A stretch of DNA of 35,808 nucleotides, taken from positions 1 through 35,808 of the forward strand of contig KB889760.1 in assembly GCA_000372785.1 (NCBI GenBank). Direction: 5' to 3'. A model generated the notes under the pieces. That model was not told the DNA's origin and searched no databases. It saw nothing but the letters and a program-made list of their open reading frames with translations. Shown here piece by piece: positions 8,698 to 17,593 of this stretch. The stretch is from a gamma proteobacterium SCGC AB-629-P17 (GTDB lineage Bacteria > Pseudomonadota > Gammaproteobacteria > PS1 > Pseudothioglobaceae). The translations under genes and the position numbers were made by a program. Each line of letters starts with the position of its first letter. The first letter of the stretch is position 1.

Positions 8698-8742
8698 TAT
8701 AATTTTTGTTTGCTACGATAATATCAATATTACAGTGATATT
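8698..8742 (+). promoter_or_regulatory. folD leader: -10 element and hairpin
   Basis: A perfect TATAAT lies at 8698-8703 with no good -35. Downstream in the predicted leader an inverted repeat AATATCA/TGATATT (8720-8726, 8736-8742) precedes an AGGGGAAAGG ribosome region before the ATG at 8763. Confidence 0.4.
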
Positions 8743-8762
8743 GAGAGAACAGGGGAAAGGCT

Positions 8763-9596
8763 ATGACAATAATTGATGGTAAAAAGCTTGCAGAAAACCT
8801 AAGACATAAAATAGCCAATGAGGTCAGACAGTTTTCTCGTCCACCAGGACTAGCTGTTATTCTTGTAGGAGATGACTCTTCCTCACAAGTCTACGTTAGA
8901 AACAAAACTAAAGCTTGCGTGGAGGTTGGCTTTTATTCTGATCAGATTCACAAGTCAGCAAACATTACTCAGGAAGAGTTGCTTTCTGAGATCCGCAGAC
9001 TTAATGACAATAAAACCATTGACGGTATCTTGGTGCAATTACCTTTGCCGCCTCATATTGATGCTGAAGTCATTATTGAGGCAATCGTCCCTGAAAAAGA
9101 TGTCGATGGCTTCAGTAGCGAAAATGTTGGCAAATTGATGCAAAATAAGCCCTTTTTAAGTCCATGCACCCCAAAAGGTGTTATGGCTATGTTGGCGTCA
9201 TTGAATTATGAGTTAAGGGGTAAGGATTGCGTTATTATTGGTGCATCGAAAATTGTTGGTAGGCCAATGTCGATGGAGTTATTGAATGCTGGTGCAACTG
9301 TTCTTGTATGTCACAAAGAAACGAAAGAAATCTCTGAAAAAGCAAGAATGGCTGATGTTATTATTGCAGCAGCAGGTGTCGCTAATCTTGTTAAGGCAGA
9401 CTGGGTAAAAGAGGGCGCTATAGTGATTGATGTTGGCATCAATCGTCTTGAGGACGGTACTCTGACAGGTGACGTTGATTTTGACGAGGTTAAAGATAAA
9501 GCCTCAGCTATCACACCAGTTCCTGGAGGTGTTGGTCCAATGACTGTTGCCATGTTGATAGAAAATACATTAGCAGCCTACAAAGCCAAACTTTAG
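8763..9596 (+). CDS. folD: Bifunctional methylenetetrahydrofolate dehydrogenase / methenyltetrahydrofolate cyclohydrolase
   Basis: A 277-residue FolD of normal length. It oxidises 5,10-methylene-THF to methenyl-THF with NADP and hydrolyses that to 10-formyl-THF in the cytosol. Motifs are YVRNKTKAC (44-52), with the catalytic Lys at 48 and the Tyr at 44, then VQLPLPPHI, DVDGF, SPCTPKGV, the Rossmann segment GASKIVGRPMS and the C-terminal PGGVGPMTVAML. It sits between the betaine importer and pntAB, which suggests that here it mainly burns methyl groups released from betaines rather than only serving biosynthesis. An obvious ribosome site (GGGGAAAGG) precedes the ATG. Confidence 0.96.
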   Translation: MTIIDGKKLAENLRHKIANEVRQFSRPPGLAVILVGDDSSSQVYVRNKTKACVEVGFYSDQIHKSANITQEELLSEIRRLNDNKTIDGILVQLPLPPHIDAEVIIEAIVPEKDVDGFSSENVGKLMQNKPFLSPCTPKGVMAMLASLNYELRGKDCVIIGASKIVGRPMSMELLNAGATVLVCHKETKEISEKARMADVIIAAAGVANLVKADWVKEGAIVIDVGINRLEDGTLTGDVDFDEVKDKASAITPVPGGVGPMTVAMLIENTLAAYKAKL

Positions 9597-9599
9597 CTA

Positions 9600-9674
9600 T
9601 GCATTAATAAACCCTCCCTCACACATCAAACGAAATTTGGGTTTTGGCTCAAGGTGATATACAATCATAGTATG
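9600..9674 (+). repeat. Promoter-bearing repeat, copy A (upstream of pntA)
   Basis: Shares CACATCAAACGAAATTTGG and the following ATATACAATCATAGTATG block with the copy at 12831-12909. It contains TTGGGT, a 17-base spacer and TACAAT, with the ATG of a 31-codon ORF exactly 7 bases after the -10 element. Confidence 0.75.
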
Positions 9675-9767
9675 TTGAAGGTGATACTCAAATACTCTTT
9701 TCTTATATTTGTATTCTTAATGTTTGCGAATTACATGGGTTGGGTTGAGCCTAACGAACTATTATGA
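9672..9767 (+). CDS. Putative 31-residue hydrophobic peptide overlapping the pntA start
   Basis: An ATG at 9672 opens a 31-codon frame: Met-Leu-Lys-Val-Ile-Leu-Lys, then a hydrophobic stretch [16 protein letters not shown], then VEPNELL and a TGA that overlaps the pntA ATG in an ATGA arrangement. The ATG is at the place where the promoter repeat predicts transcription to begin, so it would be read from a leaderless mRNA. It could be one membrane span, a leader that couples translation to pntA, or a remnant of a longer gene. The pntA ATG has no SD of its own, which supports coupling. No family is recognisable in so short a sequence. Confidence 0.5.
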   Translation: MLKVILKYSFLIFVFLMFANYMGWVEPNELL

Positions 9768-11335
9768 AAATTGGAGCACTCAAAGAGATTTTTTCTGGTG
9801 AAAAGCGCGTCGCTCTAACACCAGATAGCGCCACTCATTTACAAAAGCTTGGTCATGAATGCCTGGTCGAGAAAGATGCAGGTCTGGCGGCTGGCTTTAG
9901 TGATGCGCAATATATAGCTGTAGGCGTAGAAATTTTAACTAACGCCGAAACTCTTACTGAGGCAAGTGATGTGATTGTTAAGGTACGTCCACCAAGTGCA
10001 GCTGAGATTAGTAGAATTTCCTCATCCAAGACGCTTATCTCCTTCTTTTATCCAAGTGCCAATGAATCGCTGATGGAACTAGCCAAGTCTAAAGAGGCTA
10101 GTGTGATCGCAATGGATATGGTGCCACGGATTAGTCGCGCTCAAAAAATGGATGCCCTATCCTCTATGGCCAATATCTCAGGTTATCGAGCCGTGATTGA
10201 GGCTGGTAATAACTTTGGCCGCTTTTTTACTGGCCAAATGACCGCCGCCGGCAAAGTGCCACCGGCAAAGGTCTTGGTCGTTGGAGCCGGTGTTGCTGGA
10301 CTTGCTGCGATTGGTACCTCTACCTCCCTTGGTGCGATAACCTATGCGTTCGACGTGCGCCCAGAAGTGGCAGAGCAGGTCGAGTCTATGGGCGCCGAAT
10401 TTGTCTTCCTTGATTTTGCGGATGAACAGGCTGATGGTGCCTCAACTGGCGGATATGCTGCAGTATCTTCGCCTGAATTTACTGCCGCTCAACTGGCCAA
10501 GTTTCGTGAGATTGCACCAGAAATGGATATTGTGATCACTACTGCCTTGATCCCCAACCGTGAAGCGCCTGAGCTTTGGACCTCGGATATGGTTGACAGT
10601 ATGAAGCCAGGCTCAGTAATAGTTGATCTGGCAGCTGAAAAAGGTGGAAATTGTAAGCTCACTGTTATCGATGAACGCATTGTCACAGACAACGGCGTTG
10701 TAATAATTGGTTATACGGATTTTCCAAGCCGAATGGCTGCGCAGGCTAGCACAATGTACGCCAGCAATATTCGCCACATGATTGCGGATTTGACCCCGGA
10801 AAAAAATGGAGTGATCGTTCATGACATGGAAGATGATGTTATCCGTGGAGCAACGGTTGTAAATGCAGGTGAAATCACTTTCCCACCTCCTCCTCCAAAG
10901 ATTCAAGCCATTGCAGCTAAGCCAAAAGAGAAGGCCCCGGATAAAACACCAGAAGAAATACGTGCTGATGAAATTACAGCATTTAAAAAACAAACTAAAA
11001 ACCAAATTATGTTACTGGTATTTGGGGCTGCATTAATACTCTTAGTTGGAAGCTATGCGCCGCCTAGTTTTATGCAGCACTTTATTGTGTTTGTGTTGTC
11101 TGTTTTTGTTGGATTTCAAGTGATTTGGAATGTCAGTCACTCGCTACATACTCCGTTAATGGCAGTGACCAATGCTATCTCGTCGATTATTATATTGGGA
11201 GCATTACTACAGATAGGCTCAACCAGCTTTCTAGTAATTCTACTTGCTGCAATTTCGGTGTTTTTTGCTGGTATCAATATATTTGGCGGCTTCCTCGTAA
11301 CAAGGCGCATGCTTACCATGTTCCATAAATCTTAA
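9764..11335 (+). CDS. pntA: Proton-translocating NAD(P) transhydrogenase, alpha subunit
   Basis: 523 residues, close to the 510 of E. coli PntA. The soluble NAD(H)-binding domain (1 to about 380) begins MKIGALKEI and contains [19 protein letters not shown] (126-143) and the Rossmann motif [11 protein letters not shown] (174-184). A charged, proline-rich linker (about 370-405, PPPPPK... [11 protein letters not shown]) leads to four membrane segments (about 410-515). This one-piece alpha subunit is the gammaproteobacterial layout; alphaproteobacteria usually split it. With PntB it couples hydride transfer between NADPH and NAD to proton movement across the inner membrane. pntB follows 12 bases downstream. 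Confidence 0.95.
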   Translation: MKIGALKEIFSGEKRVALTPDSATHLQKLGHECLVEKDAGLAAGFSDAQYIAVGVEILTNAETLTEASDVIVKVRPPSAAEISRISSSKTLISFFYPSANESLMELAKSKEASVIAMDMVPRISRAQKMDALSSMANISGYRAVIEAGNNFGRFFTGQMTAAGKVPPAKVLVVGAGVAGLAAIGTSTSLGAITYAFDVRPEVAEQVESMGAEFVFLDFADEQADGASTGGYAAVSSPEFTAAQLAKFREIAPEMDIVITTALIPNREAPELWTSDMVDSMKPGSVIVDLAAEKGGNCKLTVIDERIVTDNGVVIIGYTDFPSRMAAQASTMYASNIRHMIADLTPEKNGVIVHDMEDDVIRGATVVNAGEITFPPPPPKIQAIAAKPKEKAPDKTPEEIRADEITAFKKQTKNQIMLLVFGAALILLVGSYAPPSFMQHFIVFVLSVFVGFQVIWNVSHSLHTPLMAVTNAISSIIILGALLQIGSTSFLVILLAAISVFFAGINIFGGFLVTRRMLTMFHKS

Positions 11336-11347
11336 GGGGCTGGAATC

Positions 11348-12781
11348 ATGGAAATGGGTTTTACTTCCGCTGTTTATGTTGTTTCGGCCGTGTTGTTTAT
11401 ACTATCGCTTGGCGGGCTTTCTGGGCAGGAAAGTGCAAAACGCGCCGTTTGGTATGGCATTGCTGGGATGGCCTTGGCTGTTTCCGCTACCCTATTAGGG
11501 CCTGGATTTGGACTATGGTGGCTCTCACTTGTTCTGATTGCATCTGGTGGCTTGATAGGTTACCAGTTAGCTTCGAAAGTTGAAATGACTCAAATGCCAG
11601 AGTTAGTTGCTGGTATGCATGCATTGGTTGGTCTTGCCGCAGTGATTGTGGGTTTCAATACGCATTTTGAACTCGTCAATATTGCATCAATGGATGATAC
11701 CACCAAGAAAAGTCTTGAAGGATTTTCAGCATTACTCGCTAAAAAATCAAATGTTGAGATTAATATACTTCGCGTTGAGACAACTTTGGGTATCTGGATC
11801 GGCGCTGTTACATTTACGGGCTCAGTGATAGCTTATAGCAAATTGGCAGGCAAAATAACTTCGGTAGCAACTAAGTTGCCAGGAGGACACTTTCTCAATA
11901 TAACTGCGGCCATTTTGTCATTATTGTCAGTGTTTTGGTATTTAAATACTGGTGAACTATTGCCGATGATCATTTTGACGGCCATGGCTTTATTCATCGG
12001 GTATCACCTTATCATGGGTATTGGTGGAGCAGACATGCCAGTTGTTGTATCGATGCTGAACTCCTATTCTGGCTGGGCAGCTGCTGCGATTGGATTCAGC
12101 CTCGGCAATGACCTTTTGATCGTTGTTGGAGCGTTAGTAGGATCATCAGGTGCTATCTTATCCTATATCATGTGCAAAGCCATGAACCGGTCTTTTGTAA
12201 GCGTTATTCTTGGTGGATTTGGGGGCACATCTGGCCCACAAATGGAGATTAAGGGTGAACAAGTAGCTATTGAAGCTGAAGGTGTGGCTTCGGTGTTGAA
12301 TGTTGCTGACAGCATTATAATAATCCCAGGCTATGGCATGGCTGTAGCGCAAGCTCAACAATCGGTGTCTGAATTAGCTCGTAAGTTGCGAGCTCAGGGT
12401 AAAAGTGTACGCTTTGCCATCCATCCGGTGGCTGGACGCTTGCCTGGTCATATGAATGTTCTTCTGGCGGAGGCACGGGTGCCATACGACATCGTTATGG
12501 AGATGGATGAGATCAATGACGATTTCCCAGATACCGATGTGGCTATTGTGATTGGATCAAATGATATTGTGAATCCTGCTGCTCAAGATGACCCAAACAG
12601 TCCAATTGCTGGAATGCCTATCTTGGAATGCTGGAAAGCCAAACATGTGCTTGTATCTAAACGGGGTCAGGGAACAGGTTATTCTGGCATTGAAAATCCA
12701 TTATTCTTTAAGGAGAATACAAGAATGTTCTATGGGCATGCGAAAGAATCTCTCGAAAAACTCTTGCCAATGATCGACTGA
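11348..12781 (+). CDS. pntB: Proton-translocating NAD(P) transhydrogenase, beta subunit
   Basis: 477 residues (E. coli PntB is 462). The N-terminal two thirds has about nine membrane segments, including the conserved [17 protein letters not shown] loop and [20 protein letters not shown]. The C-terminal NADP(H)-binding domain has [37 protein letters not shown] (given here in pieces: [23 protein letters not shown]) and [16 protein letters not shown]. It is co-transcribed with pntA. Together with FolD upstream it would return NADPH from one-carbon oxidation to NADH, or run in reverse on the proton gradient. Confidence 0.96.
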   Translation: MEMGFTSAVYVVSAVLFILSLGGLSGQESAKRAVWYGIAGMALAVSATLLGPGFGLWWLSLVLIASGGLIGYQLASKVEMTQMPELVAGMHALVGLAAVIVGFNTHFELVNIASMDDTTKKSLEGFSALLAKKSNVEINILRVETTLGIWIGAVTFTGSVIAYSKLAGKITSVATKLPGGHFLNITAAILSLLSVFWYLNTGELLPMIILTAMALFIGYHLIMGIGGADMPVVVSMLNSYSGWAAAAIGFSLGNDLLIVVGALVGSSGAILSYIMCKAMNRSFVSVILGGFGGTSGPQMEIKGEQVAIEAEGVASVLNVADSIIIIPGYGMAVAQAQQSVSELARKLRAQGKSVRFAIHPVAGRLPGHMNVLLAEARVPYDIVMEMDEINDDFPDTDVAIVIGSNDIVNPAAQDDPNSPIAGMPILECWKAKHVLVSKRGQGTGYSGIENPLFFKENTRMFYGHAKESLEKLLPMID

Positions 12782-12830
12782 TAGAATCTTTACTGGGCTA
12801 TATACATATGGAATAGTCAATTATTATATT

Positions 12831-12909
12831 TAGCATTAATTAATATCCTTCACTCTCACATCAAACGAAATTTGGACTTTAGTTCAAATTGATATACAAT
12901 CATAGTATG
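12831..12909 (+). repeat. Promoter-bearing repeat, copy B (upstream of the FG-GAP gene)
   Basis: Shares long identical blocks with copy A (ACATCAAACGAAATTTGG; GATATACAATCATAGTATG), with a variable stretch between. It contains TTGGAC, 17 bases and TACAAT, with ATG 7 bases after the -10 element. That ATG (12907) starts the FG-GAP protein. Confidence 0.75.
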
Positions 12910-15108
12910 AATAAACTATTCCTACTTTTAATTCTATCCTTCTTCTCAGCTCAAAGTTTTGCGGGGTCGTGCCCTGATGGCAGTGAGCCAGTAAAGAGTA
13001 TTTCTGCTGATGGTACTTATTTTGTATACAACTGCGGTGGGCAAGCATCTTCATCTAGTGGCAATTCAGGCATAAAAGCAGTAGCTGGTATTGATATTGA
13101 GAATGACCCCAATATTGACTTTTTCAAACCACCACAAAAGCCATATCCAACAGGAAAATTATACTATTTTGGACAAATGTGGCAGATGGCAGATTTTAAT
13201 AATGATGGATATAGCGATGTACTTTATATAGGCACTATGAATCCGGATAACGTTAATTGGACTGGAGAAGATACTAGTGGAATTTGCGGTGGTGGTGAGT
13301 GTAAAGGAAATAAACCATTGCCATCACTTTACTTGGGTAACGCAAAACACGAACTTACTTACGCACCTGAACTCCTTATTGATAACCGTGAAGACAGTGG
13401 AATGTCATTGGGGAGACAGCTTCTTGTTGCTGATTATAATAACGATAAGATTCTTGATTTTTATGTTGCTGACCACGGAATTGGTGGTGGTGGTTACGAT
13501 GGTTTTAGGGACAGTTACTTTTTAAGCCAACCGGACGGTACTTGGCTAGAGTCAAGTAACACCCATCTAAGTCATGATAACTTCAAGTTATTTGACCACG
13601 GCGGGGCTACGGGTGACATTGATAATGACGGCGATATGGATGTTGTTATCACTTCAGGCGACTATCAAACAGGAACGCTTTTCTGGTGTTTAATTAATGA
13701 TGGAACAGGCTTTCTAAAGAAACGCAAATGTGACGGAATTAATGCATTTGGACTAGAGCTGGCTGATATGGATGGTGATGGTGATTTAGACGCATTACTG
13801 GGCGCACACGAATATGATGAGTATAGTAACTTCACTGGCATTGTTTGGAATGATGGTAGAGGTAATTTCCCCAAAACAAACAACACCCCGTTACCTCAAC
13901 ACAAAAAGAAATGGGGCTCAATACCTGAGGTGTCTGCATCTGACCTAGACAATGATGGTGACCTGGATATTGTATACGGCAGAGCAGGATATTTATATGT
14001 TGGAACAGCCATACAAATTATAGAAAACTTAGGTAATAAGAAGTTTAAAGACCACGGAATATTTCCTTTAGTCGAAGCACCGGCTGACTACATACCTACC
14101 CACGAAGGAAATGAATGGAATGACTTCATCGAGATGATTAAATTTAGAGACCTGGATAAAGACGGGTTTATCGATATATATTTATCGAACTCTATGTCAC
14201 GAAAGACTAATGGTATGGTTTTGCTAAATCAGGGTGATTTTGCTTTTGAGTTATTGCTCCCTAACGTTGCTAAAAAGTACGTAACAATTGACTACAAAGC
14301 TCCCGCACCTGTCAGTGAAGAACAAAAGGCAGAAGAGCAAGCGATGGAAGATGAACTAGCGGCGTTTGAAGCAGAACTAGAGGCAGAACTAGCTGAAGAA
14401 AACAAAAGCAGTCCATTATTTGATGGACGATATCGTTTTAATTTATTTCGCTATGAAGATGATGAAGGCAGTATGAAAATTGGTAACGGTTTTGTTGAGA
14501 TTAGGAATGGTGAAGTAATTATAGAAAAAGACAATCGTGAACTAACAACAGGCTCAACAGACTTGTATGACGCTTTTAGTGGTCAAATTAATAAAGAAGG
14601 AAAAGTTTCTGCATCAATGGAGCTTGATGTTTTGCATGGAATAGATGTGCTTGAACTTTATTTATTTAATGGATCGATAAAAGATGAAAAGATATGGGGT
14701 GACCCACCTTATGAAAATTCCTTAAAGGCTTATCTGCTTTTGGAAGCTGTTGAAACTGTAGTAAGTAGTCCACTTTTTGATGGACGATATCGTTTTAATT
14801 TATTTCGCTATCATGATGATGAGGATTGGCAAGAGCTTGGCAATGGTTTTGTTGAGATTAGGAATGGTGATGTAACTATAGATAAAGACAATAGTGACTT
14901 AAAAACGGCTTCAACAGACTTGTATGACACTTTTAGTGGTCAAATTGATGAAAAAGGAAATGTTTCTGGCTCAGTTGAGCTCGCTTATTTATTTGGAGAA
15001 GATCACTCAGATGTTTTTACTTTAAGTGGACAAATAGACAAAAAGATATGGGGTGATAATCCTAGAGACGACTTCTTTAGGGTTTACATGGTACTAGTGA
15101 AAGAATAA
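12907..15108 (+). CDS. Secreted FG-GAP/VCBS-type calcium-binding repeat protein with duplicated C-terminal domain
   Basis: I start it at 12907, not at the upstream ATG at 12889. From 12907 the protein opens with a clean signal peptide (MNKLFLLLILSFFSAQSFA, cleavage before GS), and the start matches the end of the promoter repeat. Six or so Asp-rich calcium loops of FG-GAP/VCBS type follow: DFNNDGYSD, DYNNDKILD, DIDNDGDMD, DMDGDGDLD, DLDNDGDLD and DLDKDGFID, consistent with a beta-propeller. A glutamate/alanine-rich linker (EEQKAEEQ...EAELAEEN) leads to two tandem copies of a domain of about 115 residues starting SSPLFDGRYRFNLFRY. The product is probably periplasmic or surface-exposed. Function is unknown; such repeats occur in adhesins, integrin-like proteins and enzymes. 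Confidence 0.85.
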   Translation: MNKLFLLLILSFFSAQSFAGSCPDGSEPVKSISADGTYFVYNCGGQASSSSGNSGIKAVAGIDIENDPNIDFFKPPQKPYPTGKLYYFGQMWQMADFNNDGYSDVLYIGTMNPDNVNWTGEDTSGICGGGECKGNKPLPSLYLGNAKHELTYAPELLIDNREDSGMSLGRQLLVADYNNDKILDFYVADHGIGGGGYDGFRDSYFLSQPDGTWLESSNTHLSHDNFKLFDHGGATGDIDNDGDMDVVITSGDYQTGTLFWCLINDGTGFLKKRKCDGINAFGLELADMDGDGDLDALLGAHEYDEYSNFTGIVWNDGRGNFPKTNNTPLPQHKKKWGSIPEVSASDLDNDGDLDIVYGRAGYLYVGTAIQIIENLGNKKFKDHGIFPLVEAPADYIPTHEGNEWNDFIEMIKFRDLDKDGFIDIYLSNSMSRKTNGMVLLNQGDFAFELLLPNVAKKYVTIDYKAPAPVSEEQKAEEQAMEDELAAFEAELEAELAEENKSSPLFDGRYRFNLFRYEDDEGSMKIGNGFVEIRNGEVIIEKDNRELTTGSTDLYDAFSGQINKEGKVSASMELDVLHGIDVLELYLFNGSIKDEKIWGDPPYENSLKAYLLLEAVETVVSSPLFDGRYRFNLFRYHDDEDWQELGNGFVEIRNGDVTIDKDNSDLKTASTDLYDTFSGQIDEKGNVSGSVELAYLFGEDHSDVFTLSGQIDKKIWGDNPRDDFFRVYMVLVKE
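14410..15105 (+). repeat. Tandem in-gene duplication encoding two copies of a C-terminal domain
   Basis: Unit 1 begins at 14410 and unit 2 at 14767, both from AGTCCA. The first 40 or so bases (TTTGATGGACGATATCGTTT and onward) and the stretch GGTTTTGTTGAGATTAGGAA are identical or nearly so, while other parts differ strongly. The unit is about 357 bases, so the frame is kept. It is recent enough to see at DNA level. Confidence 0.85.
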
Positions 15109-15146
15109 ACCTTCTTCACACATCAAACGAAATTTGGACTTTGGCT
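15102..15146 (+). repeat. Promoter-bearing repeat, copy C (truncated, after the FG-GAP gene)
   Basis: Shares TTCACACATCAAACGAAATT and TGGACTTTGGCT with copies A and B, then diverges before the -10 block. It begins at the FG-GAP stop codon, so copies B and C bracket that gene as direct repeats. Confidence 0.7.
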
Positions 15147-15165
15147 AGGCTTAATTAGAAATAAT

Positions 15166-15387
15166 CTAATACCATCTCACCATACCAATAATTCCTGCTG
15201 TTGCGTAAAAGAACTGAAGAAAAAGTATCCCATTATGTCTACCAAGGTATGCCCAATATCCAATTGAAAAGGCTGACACTAGCAATAAAAGAAAACCAGT
15301 AAATTCGACACCAATGTTCAATGCAACTAACATTGAATACATTATTGCTGTAACAACACCAAACCATTCTAATGCTTTACTTTTCAT
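15166..15387 (-). CDS. Small membrane protein of unknown function
   Basis: 73 residues if started at the ATG at 15387 (MKSKALEWFG...), which has a GGGAG ribosome site about 8 bases upstream; a longer frame to 15408 lacks such support. There are two or three hydrophobic segments (VVTAIMYSMLVALNIGV, FLLLLVSAFSIGYWAYLG, ILFLQFFYATAGIIGMV). It follows the Rieske oxygenase gene within 30 bases on the same strand, so the two are likely co-transcribed. No family is recognised; the length and topology resemble small PnuC-like or accessory membrane proteins, but I would not assign it. Confidence 0.7.
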   Translation of the reverse strand: MKSKALEWFGVVTAIMYSMLVALNIGVEFTGFLLLLVSAFSIGYWAYLGRHNGILFLQFFYATAGIIGMVRWY

Positions 15388-15414
15388 AATAGTATCTCCC
15401 AAGTTCAATTTTTT

Positions 15415-16581
15415 TTAAGATCGGTAGTTCTTAACTAACTGGGCAACCCATTGATGAAAGCAGTGGGTAGCGCTATCCATTACTGGAGAGAACTTTCCTC
15501 CATCAAACATTAAGCCTTTTCTGCCTCGCTGCATTCCCTCAACTACGCCGACATCTTCCAAAAAAACTTCCTTCCAAAAATGTGCATTTGTGTCGATTAA
15601 GTTTTTTAAATGAGGCATTTCTTTTGGTTTTTTGGCATAGTATATTGAGACATGCTCAATCGACTTTTCTGAACTAATCGGTTGAATGATAATGGAATAC
15701 ACGTGATCTCGATGGACACCCAGGAGTACATTTGGGTATAACGCAATGTATTCGCTAGTTGTATCCCACTTGTTGGAAAGATCTTCAAAGTCAGGGAAAA
15801 CATCACCGCTTTCAGATTTCATTTGATTATAGACATGGGATCCTTGGCCAGAACAATGGCCAGGCTCTTCAATATGGTAATGGTCTTTTATACTTGAGGT
15901 GGTGTTAAGCTTTGGATGAATAGAGGGAAGATGATAGCTTTCACAGTAATTCTCTACTGCTAGCTTCCAGTTAGTATTAAGGTTAAGTGTGAAAGAAGAA
16001 CTGTCGCCACCGTGATGGAGCGGTTTTTCAAATTCTTTCCATCTTTCTATTGTTTTAGAAGCAGAATCTCTAAATTCTTGAGCATTGTTAGATATGTTAA
16101 CGAAGACGATATCTTGCCAAACTGCTGATCGAATCTTAAACAATCCCAATTCATCATGATTAATCGCTTCGTGAGTGTGTATACCTGTTCCACCGACCAT
16201 TGGAGTAGCACGAAGGTCTCCATTGAGCGAGTAGCACCATCTATGATAAGGGCATCGTATCGTTCCAGTAATATTTGTGGGTTCCTTAACTAGAATCATT
16301 CCACGATGACGACAAGTATTTTGAAAAACATTAATTTCACCATTTTTGTCACGAACCATTAACAGTGGCATGTCGACAAAGTTGATTGGTTTGGCGTCAC
16401 CTTCTTTAGGTATATCTTTGCCGAAACCGATAGCAGACCAGTTGTCAAATAGAATCGCTATTTTTTCTTCCTCGAAAACAGCATCACTAATATAGTGATC
16501 GTTGGGCAGACCTTTGGCTTTATGAATTGAAGTTAGGACAGAGTCAAGATTAGTGAGTGGGATTTTAGACACATCAGGCAC
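15415..16581 (-). CDS. Rieske-type ring-hydroxylating oxygenase alpha subunit, candidate glycine betaine demethylase (GbcA-like)
   Basis: 388 residues, GTG start at 16581. The Rieske [2Fe-2S] ligands are Cys90, His92, Cys110 and His113 (CRHRG ... CPYH). The mononuclear iron site has His217 and His222 in ENYCESYHLPSIHP, with a likely Asp ligand near the C-terminus (EDVGVVEGM). This is the family of choline monooxygenase, carnitine oxygenase, stachydrine demethylase and GbcA, which oxidatively remove a methyl group or hydroxylate quaternary amines. Context supports glycine betaine to dimethylglycine: LysR next door, then dimethylglycine/sarcosine dehydrogenase genes, and a betaine importer upstream. 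Choline or carnitine oxygenase activity is the alternative. No reductase partner (GbcB) is in the window, so electrons must come from elsewhere. Confidence 0.85.
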   Translation of the reverse strand: MPDVSKIPLTNLDSVLTSIHKAKGLPNDHYISDAVFEEEKIAILFDNWSAIGFGKDIPKEGDAKPINFVDMPLLMVRDKNGEINVFQNTCRHRGMILVKEPTNITGTIRCPYHRWCYSLNGDLRATPMVGGTGIHTHEAINHDELGLFKIRSAVWQDIVFVNISNNAQEFRDSASKTIERWKEFEKPLHHGGDSSSFTLNLNTNWKLAVENYCESYHLPSIHPKLNTTSSIKDHYHIEEPGHCSGQGSHVYNQMKSESGDVFPDFEDLSNKWDTTSEYIALYPNVLLGVHRDHVYSIIIQPISSEKSIEHVSIYYAKKPKEMPHLKNLIDTNAHFWKEVFLEDVGVVEGMQRGRKGLMFDGGKFSPVMDSATHCFHQWVAQLVKNYRS

Positions 16582-16688
16582 TTAAAGAAAAAAATGTTAT
16601 GATACAATTAATTTGACGCTAATTGTTTTAATTAAATTCTGTCAAAAAATTGAATAAATTTCACTAACTAATATTTCAAATTAAACAA

Positions 16689-17579
16689 TCAAGTTTTTGA
16701 AATTAGGAAATCTCTGAGGGCTTTGACATTGTTTGGTAAAAGGTCTTCTTTTTCACTCATAATATAGATTGCAGAGGGTGCAGGTATTGAAGTGTCACCC
16801 AGAACTACTAATTCACCGCTATCAATCTTTGGTTTGCAAAGATGTCTCCATCCGAGCACGATTCCTGTACCATCAGCAGCTGCTTGAAGTGCGATCATAT
16901 AGTTATTCACGTGTGTCCCTTGAGAAATTTTTCCTTTGTAGCCAAGGGCACTGAACCAAGAAAACCAATTGGACCAGTTTTTATCTTTGGCTCTAAGATG
17001 AATGAGCTGTAATTGTGCCAATTCATCTATAGATGGGTTTGGATGTTCTTTTGCAAAATGTGGGCTACAAACAGGCACCAATTCATCTTGAAACAGTGTA
17101 TGTTTTTGATTTGATTCGTTTTCCACAAAACCATAGCAGATTTTTAAATCAACTGCGACACCTTGAGAGTCTGGATTATCGGTGACATGTTGGTTGACTG
17201 GAATTTCAGGATGTTTTCTCCAAAACTGAGATAGACGAGGTGTCAACCAGAGACCAGAAACTGCGGTCGTTGCACTGATGGTAACTTCCTTGTCACTAGC
17301 TGAGCGTCTAAGATTGGCCAGTGTTGAAGAAACCGCTGTAAAACTACTTTGAAGAACGGCGAACAAGGATTCACCATGATCAGTTAAATTATTTCCGTGA
17401 TGCTTACGATCAAACAAAGACAATCCAAGTTCAGTTTCTAAAAATTTAATCTGGTGACTTACCGCACCAGGCGTCACACCTAGCTCTTCTGCAGCTCCCT
17501 TGAAGCTACGATGACGTGCAGCAGTCTCAAATGTTGCCAACGAAGTAAGTGGTGGCAATTTATAGTATCGACGTGACAT
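16689..17579 (-). CDS. LysR-type transcriptional regulator (GcvA-like)
   Basis: 296 residues. The N-terminal winged helix-turn-helix (about 10-70) reads LTSLATFETAARHRSFKGAA, then a recognition helix around TPGAVSHQIKFLE, then a wing with LFDRKHHGNNLT; this opening is typical of the GcvA branch. Residues about 90-296 form the periplasmic-binding-protein-like effector domain. It lies between the Rieske gene (same strand, downstream) and the divergent dehydrogenase/sox operon, the classical LysR arrangement. It therefore probably controls the betaine-to-glycine genes in answer to a pathway intermediate. A palindrome sits at its own promoter. Confidence 0.9.
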   Translation of the reverse strand: MSRRYYKLPPLTSLATFETAARHRSFKGAAEELGVTPGAVSHQIKFLETELGLSLFDRKHHGNNLTDHGESLFAVLQSSFTAVSSTLANLRRSASDKEVTISATTAVSGLWLTPRLSQFWRKHPEIPVNQHVTDNPDSQGVAVDLKICYGFVENESNQKHTLFQDELVPVCSPHFAKEHPNPSIDELAQLQLIHLRAKDKNWSNWFSWFSALGYKGKISQGTHVNNYMIALQAAADGTGIVLGWRHLCKPKIDSGELVVLGDTSIPAPSAIYIMSEKEDLLPNNVKALRDFLISKT

Positions 17580-17593
17580 GATATCTCCTAAAT

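Noticed and set aside
12889-12906. Earlier in-frame start of the FG-GAP gene
   Set aside because: It adds residues before an otherwise perfect signal peptide and lies upstream of the -10 element of the repeat promoter, so it would not be transcribed from it.
9600-15146. Insertion sequence or MITE for the three-copy repeat
   Set aside because: No terminal inverted repeats, no target-site duplication and no transposase are visible near any copy.
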